Source: Syngnathus acus (taxonomy: Eukaryota; Chordata; Actinopteri; Syngnathiformes; Syngnathidae). From it: a stretch of DNA of 64,000 nucleotides. Shown here piece by piece: positions 47,200-60,360 of the stretch. A program made the position numbers and the translations under genes. How positions within the stretch are numbered: the stretch's first letter is position 1; every line of letters starts with the position of its first letter. The notes below the pieces were generated by a model that saw only the letters and a list, made by a program, of their open reading frames with translations, searched no databases and was not told the origin of the DNA. Location of the stretch: positions 10,140,967 to 10,204,966 of the forward strand of contig NC_051091.1 in assembly GCF_901709675.1 (NCBI RefSeq). Reading direction: 5' to 3'.

Positions 47200-50100
47200 A
47201 TGAGAAGCCCTCACCCGCTGGGAGGCTGCGCGATGGTGACCGTGACGATGAGTAAGAGCGCCGAGTGGCTGCAGGAAGAGCTGGAGTCCGGGGCCGCCGC
47301 GCTTCTGCTGCTCGACTGCCGGCCGCACGAACTCTACGAGTCGTCGCACGTCGAGGCGGCCATCAACGTGGCCATCCCTGGCCTCATGCTGCGCAGGCTG
47401 AAGAAGGGCAACCTGCCCATCCGCTCCATCATCCCCAACAATGAGGATAAGGAGAAGTTCGTCAAGCGCTGTAAAAGCGACGTGGTGCTGCTTTACGACG
47501 AGGCCGGCCCCGAGAGACTGGAGTCCGGGCTGGGAAGCTCTGTGCTCGGGCTGCTCCTGCAGAAGCTGCGGGACGACGGATGCAAGGCTTTCTACCTGGA
47601 AGGTGAGTCTGGGAGTGGAACCACTGCTTGGGAGTAGAACCACTGCTTGTTTCCCGTCAATACAGTTGAAATATATTTTGTAGATTTGTTTTATTTTTTA
47701 AGTATGACCATAACACATTTCTGTTTCCCCATTTATTTAACACTAAACAACATAACAGATCTTCATCCATTTTATTTCTAATGATAACAAAGGGATGTTT
47801 GAAACTTCACATTTTTATCCCAATTTTTTAAAATATAGAATACATGTGCTTCTCCTGTTAATATGCCATTTATTTTTGACTAACACGTTTCAACATGGGT
47901 GGCACAGTACACAAGTGCTAAGGACATCCACCTCAGTTCTGAGGTTGGGGGGTTCGAATCTAAGCCTATGTGGAGTTCGCATGCATCAGCTTCCCACATT
48001 CCAAAAACATTCTTCTAATGTTAATTGGGGATTTTTCAATTCTCCATAGGTGTGAATTTGTGTTGCAAGTTTTGTTTGAGTATATGCCCGGAAATTGGTG
48101 TGCCACGCCTCTCGCCCTTTAGCTCCAGCTCACCTGCTACCCTAATAAACATCAGCATATATACTTCCTGCATTATATATTGACATTTGTTCATAAAGAA
48201 TGGCTTTCTGCCTATAAGACGTATTACATAATGGGTATTCTAACAGGCTAACAAAACGTCAATGTGGGCCTTAATGTTTTCAATTAAATGCAGCACAGCC
48301 TTGTTGTGCTTCTTTAGTAAAGACCGACTTCTTGTTTTCCTCTTTCATGAATGAATAGTATAAACAAGTTTGCTCAATGGTCTGATGAAATATTAACAAA
48401 GAAAGGCAGCCTTTTGGAAGATAAATGCATTGTGTAATTAATAACATCACACGAGCCGACGAGCAGATGTATGAATGCTTGTGTGCGCGTGTGTTGTGTA
48501 TCCGCCGCCACTGGAGCCACAAGCTGCATGTGTCATTCACAAAAAGTCCGCTGAACCGAGCGAGCTTCCACACTGCTTCTCTCAATGGAATACATGTGTC
48601 CAGCTGTTTTCTTGTCTCACTGCTTTGGTAGCTCCATAACCGCTAATAGGCTTATTTCCTGGTATCATTAAAAAAAAATAAAAGAAAGAAAAGGCAAAAC
48701 ATAAAATTCTGACTTTGAAGCTGTCTCCGTAAAGTACTACTAGTATACTAAATCGTACTCGTGAAAATAAATCAAAATGCTCAATCCATCATGAGGGTTT
48801 CAAGTGCCTGCCCCCCCCTTCTCATGCAATGGACTAATCCATCTTCTTACATGCACAGGCTTGAGGGTAACAAAACAGTTAGAAACCTGTTCGTCAGTGC
48901 GTTGCGAAAGTAACTTAGTTACTTTATTGCTTACTGGTCAAAAGTAACTAAGTTAGATTACAGTGCCAATGCTAGCAATGAATGGGGAATTGTATTGAGT
49001 GGCTAATAAGAAATTAGCATTGAGTTCCAAAAGTGCTATTCCGTTAAATAATTACCGTTTTAATATCTTATTATTTTCAGTTTTTCTCTATGAAGTTGTA
49101 TTCAGAGTTGAGTTTTGGTGGCTCAATAAATACTTTGTTTTGAAATCAATCCTTGACATGACTGATGCGTTTTCATGTGGTAGAAATTCTTCTTAACAGC
49201 ACCAGAACTTCATCTTTACACTCATTTTGTCCCCCCCAGGAGGTTTCAATAAGTTCCAGTCCGAGTTCCCCGAACACTGCGAGACCAACTTGGACTGTTC
49301 GTGTCCCAGCAGCTCCCCGCCGTCGTCAGTCCTCGGGCTGGGAGGCCTCCGCATCAGCTCCGACTGCTCGGACGGCGAATCGGACCGCGAGCCGGTCAGC
49401 GCCACCGAGTCCGAGGGCAGCCCGCTGCCCAGCAACCAGCCGGCGTTCCCCGTCCAGATCCTGCCGTATTTGTACCTGGGCTGCGCCAAAGACTCAGCCA
49501 ACCTGGACGTGCTCAGCAAGTACAACATCAAGTACATCCTCAACGTGACGCCCAACCTGCCCAACATGTTTGAACACGAAGGGGACTTCAAGTACAAACA
49601 GATCCCCATTTCTGATCACTGGAGCCAGAATCTCTCACAGTTTTTCCCGGAGGCCATTTCGTTCATTGGTGAGTCTGGCTCTTATTATACAACCACCTAC
49701 TTCTTCACTTATAATCAATCTTCTCAGTCAATGGAAGATGAAAATAACTTCAAAGACAAATGGCATTCCATTTTTTATTTTTTTTTACACTGAGCCCAGA
49801 AAAGCAGCATGTCACAGTAATTGTCTGCACCTTCACACCCACAATCAAATAATTACACCATGTCAGTGCCAGTATGAAATGCTCCAGACAGTGATGATTG
49901 CTTGGTGTCAAACTTTCACAGACCTGACCCAGCAGTGCGCAGTACTCATACACACTCCCATTGCTGTTATCATATCAGTGTTTTCAGTTTCTGTGTTTTA
50001 TTGTTTTTTGTTTTTTTTAAGATTTGCGGACTCCCTAAGGTGTAAGCTATTGCTACCATGATTTATCGATGATAGGATGTTGACAAAAAATGAAACGTTA

Positions 50101-51936
50101 CCAGTTTCATCTGGTATTTTTCAGATTGTCAAAATGATCGCAATTAAATTAGAGGCATATTATGGGGCCAGAAAGAGATGATTTCCCCAGTTTTCACATA
50201 TTGCTGACATCAGGTGGAATGATCACTTTTCAGGAGACCCCCAAAATGACAGATTTGGTCAACTATTTGCCTTGCATCACAAAAAAGAGCAAGCCGATTT
50301 CAACACTTTAGACGTCCATAGCCGTCATTGGCAGTGAATGAGTTAATCGATTCATTGAGATTATTTTATAACTCGCCCACAGTTTTTCATTTCAACTTTA
50401 ATTCCAAAAGGATGAGACAATTCCCTCTTTTATGAGTCAGTGAGAATGACCAAATCCCTTTTATTATGTTTTTGTTTGTCTTCGATTGGATTCCATTTTG
50501 TTTGTCAATGTATTTATGCATTGTGAGAAGGGAAATGCTGCTGCGTGAGCAAGCGCGACTTCTGCCAAAGCCCGGCGTTAATAACCAATGTTGGCACTCA
50601 CCTCGCATTCTTGTCAAAAGCTTTCAGCTGCAAAAGGAGGCCAAGAAGTGATGTAGAAGTCAAATGATGACATCGTCTTATTGGACTTAAGAGTCTGCTG
50701 TTGATGATTTTAGCCTGCCACATGACCATTTCCAGTTCTCTTTTTTTTTTCTTAACCCTCCTAAAGTGAGCAGACATCTCACACAAATTGAATTCGGTGT
50801 CCATGAGAGGTGTCTGGAGGCAGCAATAAGAGATGTTCAACTAATGGCCTGAGCGACGCAGTGCCTCAGCGGGACAGACACGTGCAGCTTATTAATAATG
50901 GAACAACAACCTATAGTTCATGTTTTTACTTGAAGCATCATATCCTTGAAGATAGTGGTGTGTGTGTATTTTTTTTTTAACTCATCTCCTAAGCAATTTA
51001 CCGGTATTGAAGACTGTGGATGGCATTTGGAATACAATACGTCGTACTCTGCTAAAAATTCTTTCTTGCGTTCTATTGTGTTTTTCCCGCCGGGTTCACC
51101 TGCCAGGAGGGTTTATTCCGCAATTCGAGCTTTTATTAACGCAATACTGAACCAACATTTCCGATCTGCACCGCAACATTCGGGCAGGTTGGAACAATGT
51201 CGGCAGAACACATCCTGTCAAAGGTTAGGGCAATCACACCTTTTTTTCCTGCAAGAAAAAAAAAAGGGTGTACAAAAACTAGGGCATTTTTTGTAAAAGA
51301 AAAAAAAAATACTACAAGTCAACTGAAATTTTAATCAGAGGAGCTTTATGTGTCTCTAAACATATTTGCTGATTTTAAAACATTGTTTATTTTTTTCCCT
51401 ACTGCATCGGATTTTATAGATATATATTTATTATTCTTATTTATTTATTTTAGTCATCGTAACCCAGGACATATGATATTTTTTCCCTGTGGAACCTTGC
51501 CAGCTATTCACTAACCACCTCAAATGCTCTTATTTTTTTTTGTCAATTATAAAAAGCAGCGTCAACTTTTTAAAAAAATGTTTTCTTCCGTCCTTCATCT
51601 TATTTTCTTTTCCCTTCAGACGAGGCCCGCTCCAAAAAGTGCGGCATCTTGGTGCACTGCCTGGCCGGCATCAGCCGCTCGGTGACGGTAACGGTGGCCT
51701 ACCTGATGCAGAAGCTCAACCTGTCGCTCAACGACGCCTACGACTTTGTCAAGCGGAAGAAGTCCAACATTTCCCCCAACTTCAACTTTATGGGCCAGCT
51801 GCTGGACTTCGAGCGGACGCTGGGCCTCAACAGCCCGTGCGACAACCACGCCGCGTCACCCACCAACGAGCAACTCTTCTTCACCACGCCCACCAACCAC
51901 AACGTGTTCCAGCTGGACACGCTGGAATCCACGTGA
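47200..51936 (+). CDS. dusp7: dual specificity phosphatase 7 (MKP-X), ERK phosphatase
   Basis: Three exons (47200-47602, 49240-49668, 51620-51936) give 382 residues. DUSP7 is a cytosolic MAP kinase phosphatase of the DUSP6/7/9 group that dephosphorylates the Thr and Tyr of the ERK1/2 activation loop. The N-terminal rhodanese-like half (about 17-135) contains the kinase-interaction basic patch [17 protein letters not shown] Ser-rich linker with [10 protein letters not shown] follows. The catalytic domain starts near [12 protein letters not shown] and has general acid Asp260 (ISDHWSQN) and the signature HCLAGISRS with Cys291 and Arg297. The end [13 protein letters not shown] matches human DUSP7 (LNTLEST), which separates it from DUSP6 and DUSP9. 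Translation could also start at Met codons 47233 or 47248; the human protein has a longer N-terminus. Exon 1 is very GC-rich. Position next to poc1a agrees with human 3p21. Confidence 0.96.
47897..48150 (+). mobile_element. decayed tRNA-derived SINE in dusp7 intron 1
   Basis: It shows GGGTGGCACAGTACACAAG at the head, GGGTTCGAATC (box B), TGTGGAGTTCGCATG, ACATTCCAAAAACATTCTT and AGCTCCAGCTCACCTGC in the same order as the SINE at 15174-15539, with many substitutions. An old copy of the same family. Confidence 0.75.
48151..49239 (+). other. rest of dusp7 intron 1
   Basis: No further gene or repeat is identified. A short poly-C tract (49231-49237) precedes the exon 2 acceptor. Confidence 0.5.
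49669..51619 (+). other. dusp7 intron 2
   Basis: About 2 kb of AT-rich sequence, with poly-T and poly-A runs near 50740-50750 and 51250-51310. No exon or RNA gene is supported. Confidence 0.5.
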
Positions 51937-52478
51937 GGTCCGCGCAGGATTGCCATCTTTTGGGTCGAGGTCATCCCGTTACCGTGGTAACCACACGGCT
52001 GCGCTGGAGGGCGCTAGCAGCCGCTTAAATGAATGATTTAGCTCCGGAAGCTCGAAGCGCGGGAAAGTCGAGGTCGCGGACGACGCCTCAAAAGCGAGAA
52101 GTTTTTAAGAAAGCGGAGAACACCTTTCATCAAGCCAAGGAGACTTTTTCGTACTAAGATTTTTAGGGATGGGGGAACACGGAAAATGTGCCGCACTTGT
52201 GAGGCGACCGCCTCCTCACAACCGGAGAATGTAGAGTCTTCGGAAAATCTCTCTACGGATGTAGAGTTTTTTTGAAAACCAAGGAATTAACATACACAAG
52301 TAGTTGTACTGTATGTGCTGTTTGTATGTTATAGCAGGAAGAAATGTCTATATGCATTTTTTTGTATATTTTTCTGTGCTTTTACGCACAAATTGAGACT
52401 ATGTATCGATATAAATATATATATTACACGCATCATAATAATAATGGTATCTTTGTCCAAAAACAGTGAGATTGTATA

Positions 52479-52484
52479 AATAAA
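52479..52484 (+). terminator. candidate proximal polyadenylation signal of dusp7
   Basis: AATAAA 540 bases after the dusp7 stop codon, in the context TATAAATAAACGG. Confidence 0.5.
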
Positions 52485-55096
52485 CGGAAAAATGGGAACG
52501 TCGTCTTTGATGATCCGATGCAATTTGCACAATTGTGTAGCCAATGGCTTGCTAGCACTGACATGCAGCCACAAGAAAAACAAGGGTGGGTGGAAGAGGC
52601 CAGTCTTGAGATGGTCCACTGAAAGCACCAAAGCTTAGTCTTTTCTTTGACTTTTGGCCAACTCTAGTTCGCAGTTAGCTATAACCTTCCCAACGCCGTA
52701 TAACCAGAAACACTGGTCGTTTGTTTTGCAACTTCCTGCTCTATGTCGTCGTGTCACAAGCGAGGCTTTGCCAAACCGGTTTCTCCGACGGCACTGACTT
52801 TTTGTACTTTGGAGTCGGAGAGCGGAAGGCAGCAGTTAGCTTATCTTGACAAGCTTTTGGCAAAGTGCCTCCTTTCTTGAATACGTACAACCCTCTTTTC
52901 ACGCTTCATGTTAAAGCCAGGTCTTACATCGAGTTCGATCCGGAATGGAGGCGTTGTATTAAAGCCGTAACATGAGTCCCTTTAGAATTAAAAAAAGATT
53001 GCCAGAATTGCCATGGCAGGAGAATGACGTTTTAACACCTGACGACTTCCCCTGCTCTATTGGATTAGAAGCAATTTATACATCAGGCAATACTTGTAAC
53101 AGAAAGCTCATGTTACGGCTTGGGCGCGGCCATTTTGTGGAATCCGAGCAAAAGAGGCACCAATGGTGTATAGATGGAAACTGCACCTATTCAATCTGAA
53201 TTTGGGCATGGAACAGGCCCACTTGTTTTCAAAAAGTGTTTGTCTGAATCACCCATAAGCCTTGAGTATATAATCTATGGGAGAAATATTCAACCTAATT
53301 GGATATAAATGTGTATATAAAAGTGTGAATAGTCAACAGATCTATATTGTTTTGTATACCTGAGCATGCTGCAGTGCTGTATGACTCAGCCACTAGTTGG
53401 ATGTTGCTTTAAAAACGAAAGGAACGGCAAGAACTTTATTGTTAGTTTACTAAATTGAGGATTTTTCCGAGATTGACGTAAACTCCCGCTGCCCCTTCAA
53501 GATTGACACAACAGTTTTTTTTAGTAGCGTTTGCAAAAGAAGGTACGCCGAACCTCACGCAAGGTTGTTGTTGTTTTATATTTTATATTTACCTCACATG
53601 TGGTACATGAATGGCTTCATCTTAGCATATTTAGCAATTCTGTTATTTTTAAATGTAAATCCGGGAAAAGAAAATCTTTCTGTTCATTCAAATAGTTCAA
53701 TTTTGACTTCATGTGATGCTAACAGAAATGTGATGCTAATCCCCCCAAAAAAAGGCAAATCTCTTGACTAGAACAAATGTTGCCCCCTCAAATTCTGATC
53801 TGATATTCAATTAACCACAATAATAAGACTTGCGTGAGGTTCGGTGTCTTGAATCAGAAACCAAACAAGTTGTGTTTAGCAGTCGGTTGTGAGCAAGGTT
53901 GGCAGATGGCCTTACGAACTCTATCTATCTGTATCTCTGACTGTTCAAAACTCTTTGTATCTCAATTTTTACAGGAACACTTTGAAACTAAAATGCAGTA
54001 TTTTTTTTTGTTTTGTTTTTTTTACTGCCAAGGGTCACACATGTCTTTTTACCCTGAAATATACACCAGGATTATTTTTTAAAAAGACCTCAAATGTGTC
54101 CTTTTGTACTGTATTAATGGAATTATAGGATGTCTTATCGATGCATTTGCTTAATGGCTGCCGCTTGCCCCAACATGACTTTTTTTTTTATGTAATCAAA
54201 ACCAAAAATTTTCAAAATGGCACTTTGTTATAATTAAATCCAATGGGACAATTTAATCTAGGCAAGAATTTGCTGTGGAAAAAGGAATTCAGCACTATCA
54301 AACCATATTGCTAAAAACGTTGATTGTTAAACTTTTGCCCAAACAAGAAAATACAATCCACTGGCCATCAAGCTCAATTTTCGTCTTGTTCGGTTTTAAT
54401 GTGCTCTATGCTATTCCTGTGGCCTTTTGATGTTCATATATACACTATATATATATATACACATATATTGAATATGTTATGACTTTATATGCAAATGTTG
54501 TTCTACTAAAGCACTAGAGTGGAAAATGAACCGTCTCCTCTATCTCACCCCACACAAAAAAAAACACTTAAGTGTTGAACTCTTTCAGTACGCAGCTTTC
54601 ATTTTGTAAAATTGTTGTATTCCGAGCTTCTTTTCCTGTGTGTTATTTTCTTCCTTTTTTTTATAACAATGAAAAAATAACTTTGTTTGAGGGGGGGGGG
54701 GGTTGATGTACATGTTGCCACATCACGGGAACGAACGTTTCTGTGTCCTAAACAACTTGTAGCCACAGATGGGTGTCAATGTGCTCAGGACGGGAGGGAC
54801 TATTCAATGATATACATTAATAAGGAAAAGCAATTGACTTAAAAAAAAAAAAAAAAAAAAGGTTACCTCAATGAGGGAATTTTCAGGGATTTTTTGGGAT
54901 AATGTGTCTTTGCATCGTGTCGCATTGAATGGCCCTTTTGTATTGAATGGTCGATGAGTATTGTGCTGTTTTTAACACAACGTGCAAGCTGTTTGGGCGA
55001 GGGAAGGACAGGAAGGGCACGTTGAAGGAAACACCATTGGCCCAATGTATTGTACTGTACAGTATACTCAAACCACACCACACTTGTTTATACTGT

Positions 55097-55102
55097 AATA
55101 AA
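55097..55102 (+). terminator. candidate distal polyadenylation signal of dusp7
   Basis: AATAAA about 3.2 kb past the stop, followed by a T-rich stretch and TGTTG within 40 bases. Confidence 0.4.
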
Positions 55103-58100
55103 TAATGACATATTTTTTCTTTAGCGTGTTGTTTGCCTCCATTCTTTCCACCATGGGCCTAAGACACAAAAAGAGGTCAAACAGTTGCCTGGGAGTTGTA
55201 GTCCTCTTAATGTGCGTCGCACAAAATGATGTCATCAAATAGCAGCCTATAAAAAAGAGCCACCTGATGACACCTTTCCTAGGAGACAAGATTGCATGTG
55301 GTTCGACTTCCAATGGCTTTTGTTATCTAACTCAGCCTGAAATGCAAGGTAAAACGTTTTTGGTTCTCCAAAAGTATCCAAAGAAAATAGTTTGTTGCAA
55401 ACCCAGGTTTAATGCTTCTCAATAGGAATTCAAGCCACAAATCTAAGTCTTTTGTCAATAAAACATTCTCCCACTTCAGAACATCAGAAATTCAAACTCA
55501 AATCTACTGTTTGGTTATTCAGAGTGCCACACACACACACACACACACAAAAAAGAGTGTCTGAACACACTCTAGCTGCTCCAAGTCAGGACACGGAGCA
55601 CCCAAACTGTCAGATAGTGTACCAAACCAATTAAGTTTTGACACATTTGTTTAAGACTTTCAAAACAAATTACAGTGCTGAGGCTAAGATTAGATTCTGC
55701 GGATTAAGGCCCAGCTAAAGTAAACAGAAATCGAAAATATGCTCGTTATTTTCTTTTTCAATGTGGTGACTTAGTCACAACAGGAAATGAGGAAGAAGCT
55801 GTCAAGTTGTTGAGTCAGCAGTCCAACCCTAGACTCTTTATTTAGTCATTGTCATCTTAAATTCCTCTTTTTGAGCTCATACGAGCATGTTTCACAACTC
55901 ACTCAAAACATTCTGGCCTTCTCAAATATATAATGATGCTTTGTTATTCAATAATGTGGATATTTATGGGTTGTAATTAGTGGTGGTGTTACATTAATTG
56001 CGGCTTCAAACGCTTTTTTAGATGATCAGATCACGGAGAGTCTAACAGGAAATGACTACAAGCCTCACCATTCTGTTTGCAGAGCAAAGAGGAGGATGAG
56101 GATGATAATGATGGCTGACTGGTCCCTTGCTGGTAACCTGGCAACTTGATGACAGGATTCCCCCCCCCCTGTCACCATCACGCCTCATGTGACACAGGTA
56201 ACGTCTCTGGTGCTTAATGCGAGATAATGAAAACCGGGAATGAATTACGCCCGAGCGGAACGAAGACGAGCGAGTCGTGATATCTCTCGGAGCTAATGTC
56301 GCCGCAGAAGTAAAGGGCCAGTGATGTCGATGAAGAAATGTGTGATGACTACCCCAGAACAGGAAATTGAACTTAATGTGACATTAAATGTCTGACATCT
56401 TAACTTTACAATTGAGTCAAAATACTGTTGTTTACTTCCTGTTAGACTAGTTTGACAGATAATTTTAAATGTTACTTAAGACATGGCCTTTATAGTTGAA
56501 ACAAGTTTAGTTCTATTTCTCTTCATATTTCTAAAGGGAAACAAAATTGAGTCATTGAGTGTATTTCTTTGGGTATGTGTGTCGAAAGAGGCATTGCAAA
56601 ATCTATTGAGAAGATTCTGAAAGAAAATGTGTGGTTAGTTAGTCATGGGGAAAAAAGGAAATGCAAACAGGAACGTGTGTGTACATGCATCTACTCTATA
56701 GTATGTGTGTGTGTATGTGTTACATTTCAAACTGCGGCCATCACCACACTTGTCATAACCAAACAGGTGATGCATTAAAATAATATTGTTATTAACTGGC
56801 ATGCAAGTGTAAAAATAAAAGTAATTCACTGTTAAAAGTACAAAAAATATACATGATGAAATGCAATGTGAAAAGATTAATGTATTGTATGTATTGGCTC
56901 AAACTATTTAGTGCAGGGAAATAATAACTGAAGACATAACTAAATAAATAAAATCATATAAAGTAAAATAAAAATACATTCTTGTATTTTGCGAGCTTTT
57001 GCTTGCAAGCCGAAACATGTCAGGTAATGCAACCTAACTATCTTGTTTGTGATAAAAAAAAACAGTAAAATAATTGACAAGCGAAAATAAAATGAACAAA
57101 GTACAACGAGTTACAGTATTTCCGGAGATAAGTGGTCACATTGTGTACTGTACATTATCCGAACGCAGAGCAGGGTGAACTTTGACTGACTGACATCTCA
57201 TCTGACAAAATGATTGCACTCATAAAAGGTGTGAACTTAATGACACTCTGGCTGGTCAGTATGTACACGCCTGCAAGTGTCACTGGCATGACTTTTTTTT
57301 TTACAGCGTTACACAGGAAGCGTGTGGGCGTAAAAGGCGTCATGTGACTGTTTGACTTTGAGCTCCGGTGAACAAACACACACTCACAGCGGCCTCTTAT
57401 CTCGCTGACCCTTTGGTGGGTCTCGGTTATCTTGGCAGCCAAAGTCGTACTTGTTTGATTGGCCATATGAACCAACACTTTGAATGAGCGTATAATAGAA
57501 GCTGCTATACTTCCTTGTGCTTGACAAATAAAACACTTTAACAAATGGGACACTAAAAGAAGAAAGAATGAATGAAAAATAATATTGCTTCTCCAGTTTC
57601 ACCTTTTAGAATTCTTACATGTGTCTCTCCATAACAGTCATTTTAATTTATCTTGAACTTCACTTTTACTTGAAATAAAAAATAAAAATTACATCAAGTC
57701 AACAGACTGCTGTTTAAAAGACATTTTTTAGGTGACAAAAATGAAATGTGACTAAGATAAATATTTTTTCAATCACTAACGTGATCTATGACCCGGACAG
57801 CTCAATTGAGAGGAAATGAAACCTTTTCGAGTGAGAAGGTGAAAATAAACAACCGAGATAATGTGCTTGCGCAAGTGTGTACACCCTCATATAAGTAGGG
57901 ATGGGCTGTGCTCAGGATTAATCTCATTCACATTCATGTAAAACGGGACAGCACATAACTGCCATGCTTCACTGTAAGAATTTTGTCGGCAGTGGACAAA
58001 ATGTCTACAATTGCAGTAACATGATAGCGGAGAGAGGGTGCGGTGCGCAAGTGGGCTCATAAAGTGCAACGACCATCTGCTTAATGGTGGGTGGGTGGTT

Positions 58101-58950
58101 GGATGGATGGACGGACAACACATGTATGACCTTATATAAATAATGTATACAGTACAATTCAATACATACAGATAGAATTCTTGTCCAAGATGAACTTAGC
58201 CTTCACACATTGTTTTTCTGGAATGCAAGTTAATCTAATTGCTTCCTGGCTACTTGAGTATTTCCTCATGCAAACCAAGAAAGTTGAACCATATGTAGTG
58301 CAAAGTGATTACATGCGTAATGTCTGAGATGAAAGCGACCCGCGCTGCATTGTTTCCTCGCTCGAGCGAAACTCCCTGCTGACCATGGAGTGAAACCAGC
58401 AAATGGTCCGGTCGATGTGGGCTCAGTGCATCTCGGGTCAGCGTAGAGTTGGCTGCGGCCGATTATGCAAGTTGATGGGTCATTTGAGGGGTTAGATGAA
58501 ACTGGCTGAACTCGCCTGAAAGGACCATGCACTGAAGAGAATTTTTTGCCAATGTTAAAAAAAACAACCTAAGTGTCTGTGAGTGAGCATTTTTTGTTTT
58601 TTTGTGTGTAATTTGCCAATTTGGTGGTGAAGTGCTGCGACTATCACTTGTGTCTTTGCGCTCTGGGCTGCCTTCATGCAAGTAGTTGGTGTTGGGCTTG
58701 CTATTCTTGTGTTTTCCCGTGTGCTCTCGTAATGACCGCAAAGGCGCCGGGGTCAAAGTAGGGTATCCATAAAATCCTCCCAAAAAAATGCATATTTTAT
58801 ATCTTACATAAGAATGTGGTAAACATACATTCCCATTCATATATCTGTGTCCATCCAGACCGTCTGTCTGTTCCGGAGGCTTCAATTGCTCACGCGCTTT
58901 ATTTCTGTCACAGTTCCCGCTGAGCTCGGCGACTCTTCTGCTTCCTTTCT

Positions 58951-58964
58951 GTTGCCGTGGCAAC
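58951..58964. promoter_or_regulatory. near-perfect RFX X-box palindrome
   Basis: GTTGCCGTGGCAAC, an inverted repeat of GTTGCC with a two-base spacer, the strongest X-box in the window. It lies within a locally GC-rich segment (CTCGGCGACT..ACGGCCGGCG). No adjacent gene start is identified. Confidence 0.5.
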
Positions 58965-60240
58965 GGCCGGCGAATATCATGGGACGGATTGGGCTGCAAA
59001 AAGTATTTTTATCTCCATTTTATACAGAAGCGAGGGGCCACTCGTGTGTTTGCCAGTCAGGTTTTCACTCCATAAGAGACTCGTGAAAATGTGCTTTATT
59101 GGGGGGGGTGAACTTTCTGAATTAATTTGTAGCCTTAGCATCCAAAGTATAACGATAAAAGTATGTCAAGGCCGGTTGCAGTTGTCCGGGTCGAGTGGAC
59201 TTTGCGGATGAGTTGAGCAACACCTCTTTAATCCTCTTCTTCCTTGCCCAAAGCCGTGGAAAGCCTTTTTCCTCTTCTGGCCTAAATGTGAGCCAGCATG
59301 CCAACTCTTTGTGCGAAGGCATGCGCTGGGATGCCATGGCGTTACGTAATGCGCCAAGATTCTCCTCGGAGCTAACTCGACACGTACGAATATAAGAATG
59401 CATATTAATGCAGCTGCTCCGGCTGGCTGATTTCAATCTACATTTCAGATGTGTCCTTCTAATGTCTCCACTGAATTCTCACACAGAAGGATCATCAGGT
59501 TTCTCGATTGTACATCTTTTCTTCCAGCCTTTTGAGCTGTGTGTTATAACCTGTTTCAAGTGAGTCACCTTTTCGTTGTAGTCGGTTATTAAAGTACACT
59601 AAGGTCGACCCTGAGTCCTTTGCACAAGGCTGTTTATTCATAGAGCTTTTTTTTTCTTTTTTAAAATAGCTGCTTGGCTGAAAAGAAAGAAGCGTATCAT
59701 TGCGTAACTGCCACCCACACTAAGCTCAAATTGCCCCCCTTCCCAAAAGTCATGCAAAATGTAGATGGCTGTTGGAGATACAAGCAGGCATCAACATCCA
59801 AGCCAAGGGAGCAGGATCCATGAGACGTTCAGGATCATTGGAGCTTTTGAAGAGTTCAAAGGTGTCCGCGGCTTTACTTGCTGTTTTGTGTCTAATACAC
59901 ATCCACGGTGGGCTTCCCTTTGACCCTCGTGTTCAAGCTCCAATAAACCTAAATAACCTTTTCTTCTTTCACTAAAGCTGGAAAAATGTTGAACAAGCGC
60001 AAGCCTTTGGTGGTCTATCGACTATTATTACTGCGACGACCAGGAATGTGCATCACGTGACAATTCTTTGGAGATGGCTCGAGGAACATCTTGTTTCAAT
60101 TTAAGAGGAACCAAAAAGTATCTGAGGTCTTTTAAAATCAGGGCCGCTTGAAGCCTCAGGCCTCGACAGGATTTGGTGTCTTTTGGGAGGTTTCAGCTTT
60201 CGACTTAACTTCCTGAGACTATTCGTTTGTGTCCGCTGTA

Positions 60241-60360
60241 ATGTCAAGTCAAGTCAAGTCAAGTTTATTTGTACAGCCCTAAATCACAAGCAGTCTCAAA
60301 GGGCTTCACATAGACAAAAATTGACAATTATTCTCAAAGCATCCCCTGATCTTAAGCTCC
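60241..60360 (+). repeat. teleost interspersed repeat fragment
   Basis: Tandem GTCAA units (60242-60261) lead into GTTTATTTGTACAGCCCTAA, then CACAAGCAGTCTCAAAGGGC, a sequence common in many fish genomes as the end of an interspersed repeat. The family is not named with confidence. Confidence 0.55.

Larger units (their letters stand above)
51937..55102 (+). other. dusp7 3' UTR and flank
   Basis: A long AT-rich segment without coding potential follows the dusp7 stop. AATAAA at 52479-52484 gives a 3' UTR of about 0.55 kb and AATAAA at 55097-55102 one of about 3.2 kb. Several ATTTA pentamers are present between them, consistent with an unstable growth-factor-responsive mRNA. A poly-G run (about 54691-54702) and poly-A run (54841-54860) lie within. 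Confidence 0.5.

Noticed and set aside
56083-56118. Terminal-exon-like acidic segment SKEEDEDDNDG after an acceptor
   Set aside because: GA-rich low-complexity sequence of twelve codons with no partner exons nearby.
58463-58999. 178-codon minus-strand open frame
   Set aside because: Composition looks random, no domain or homology is recognised, and the overlapping plus strand carries the X-box palindrome.
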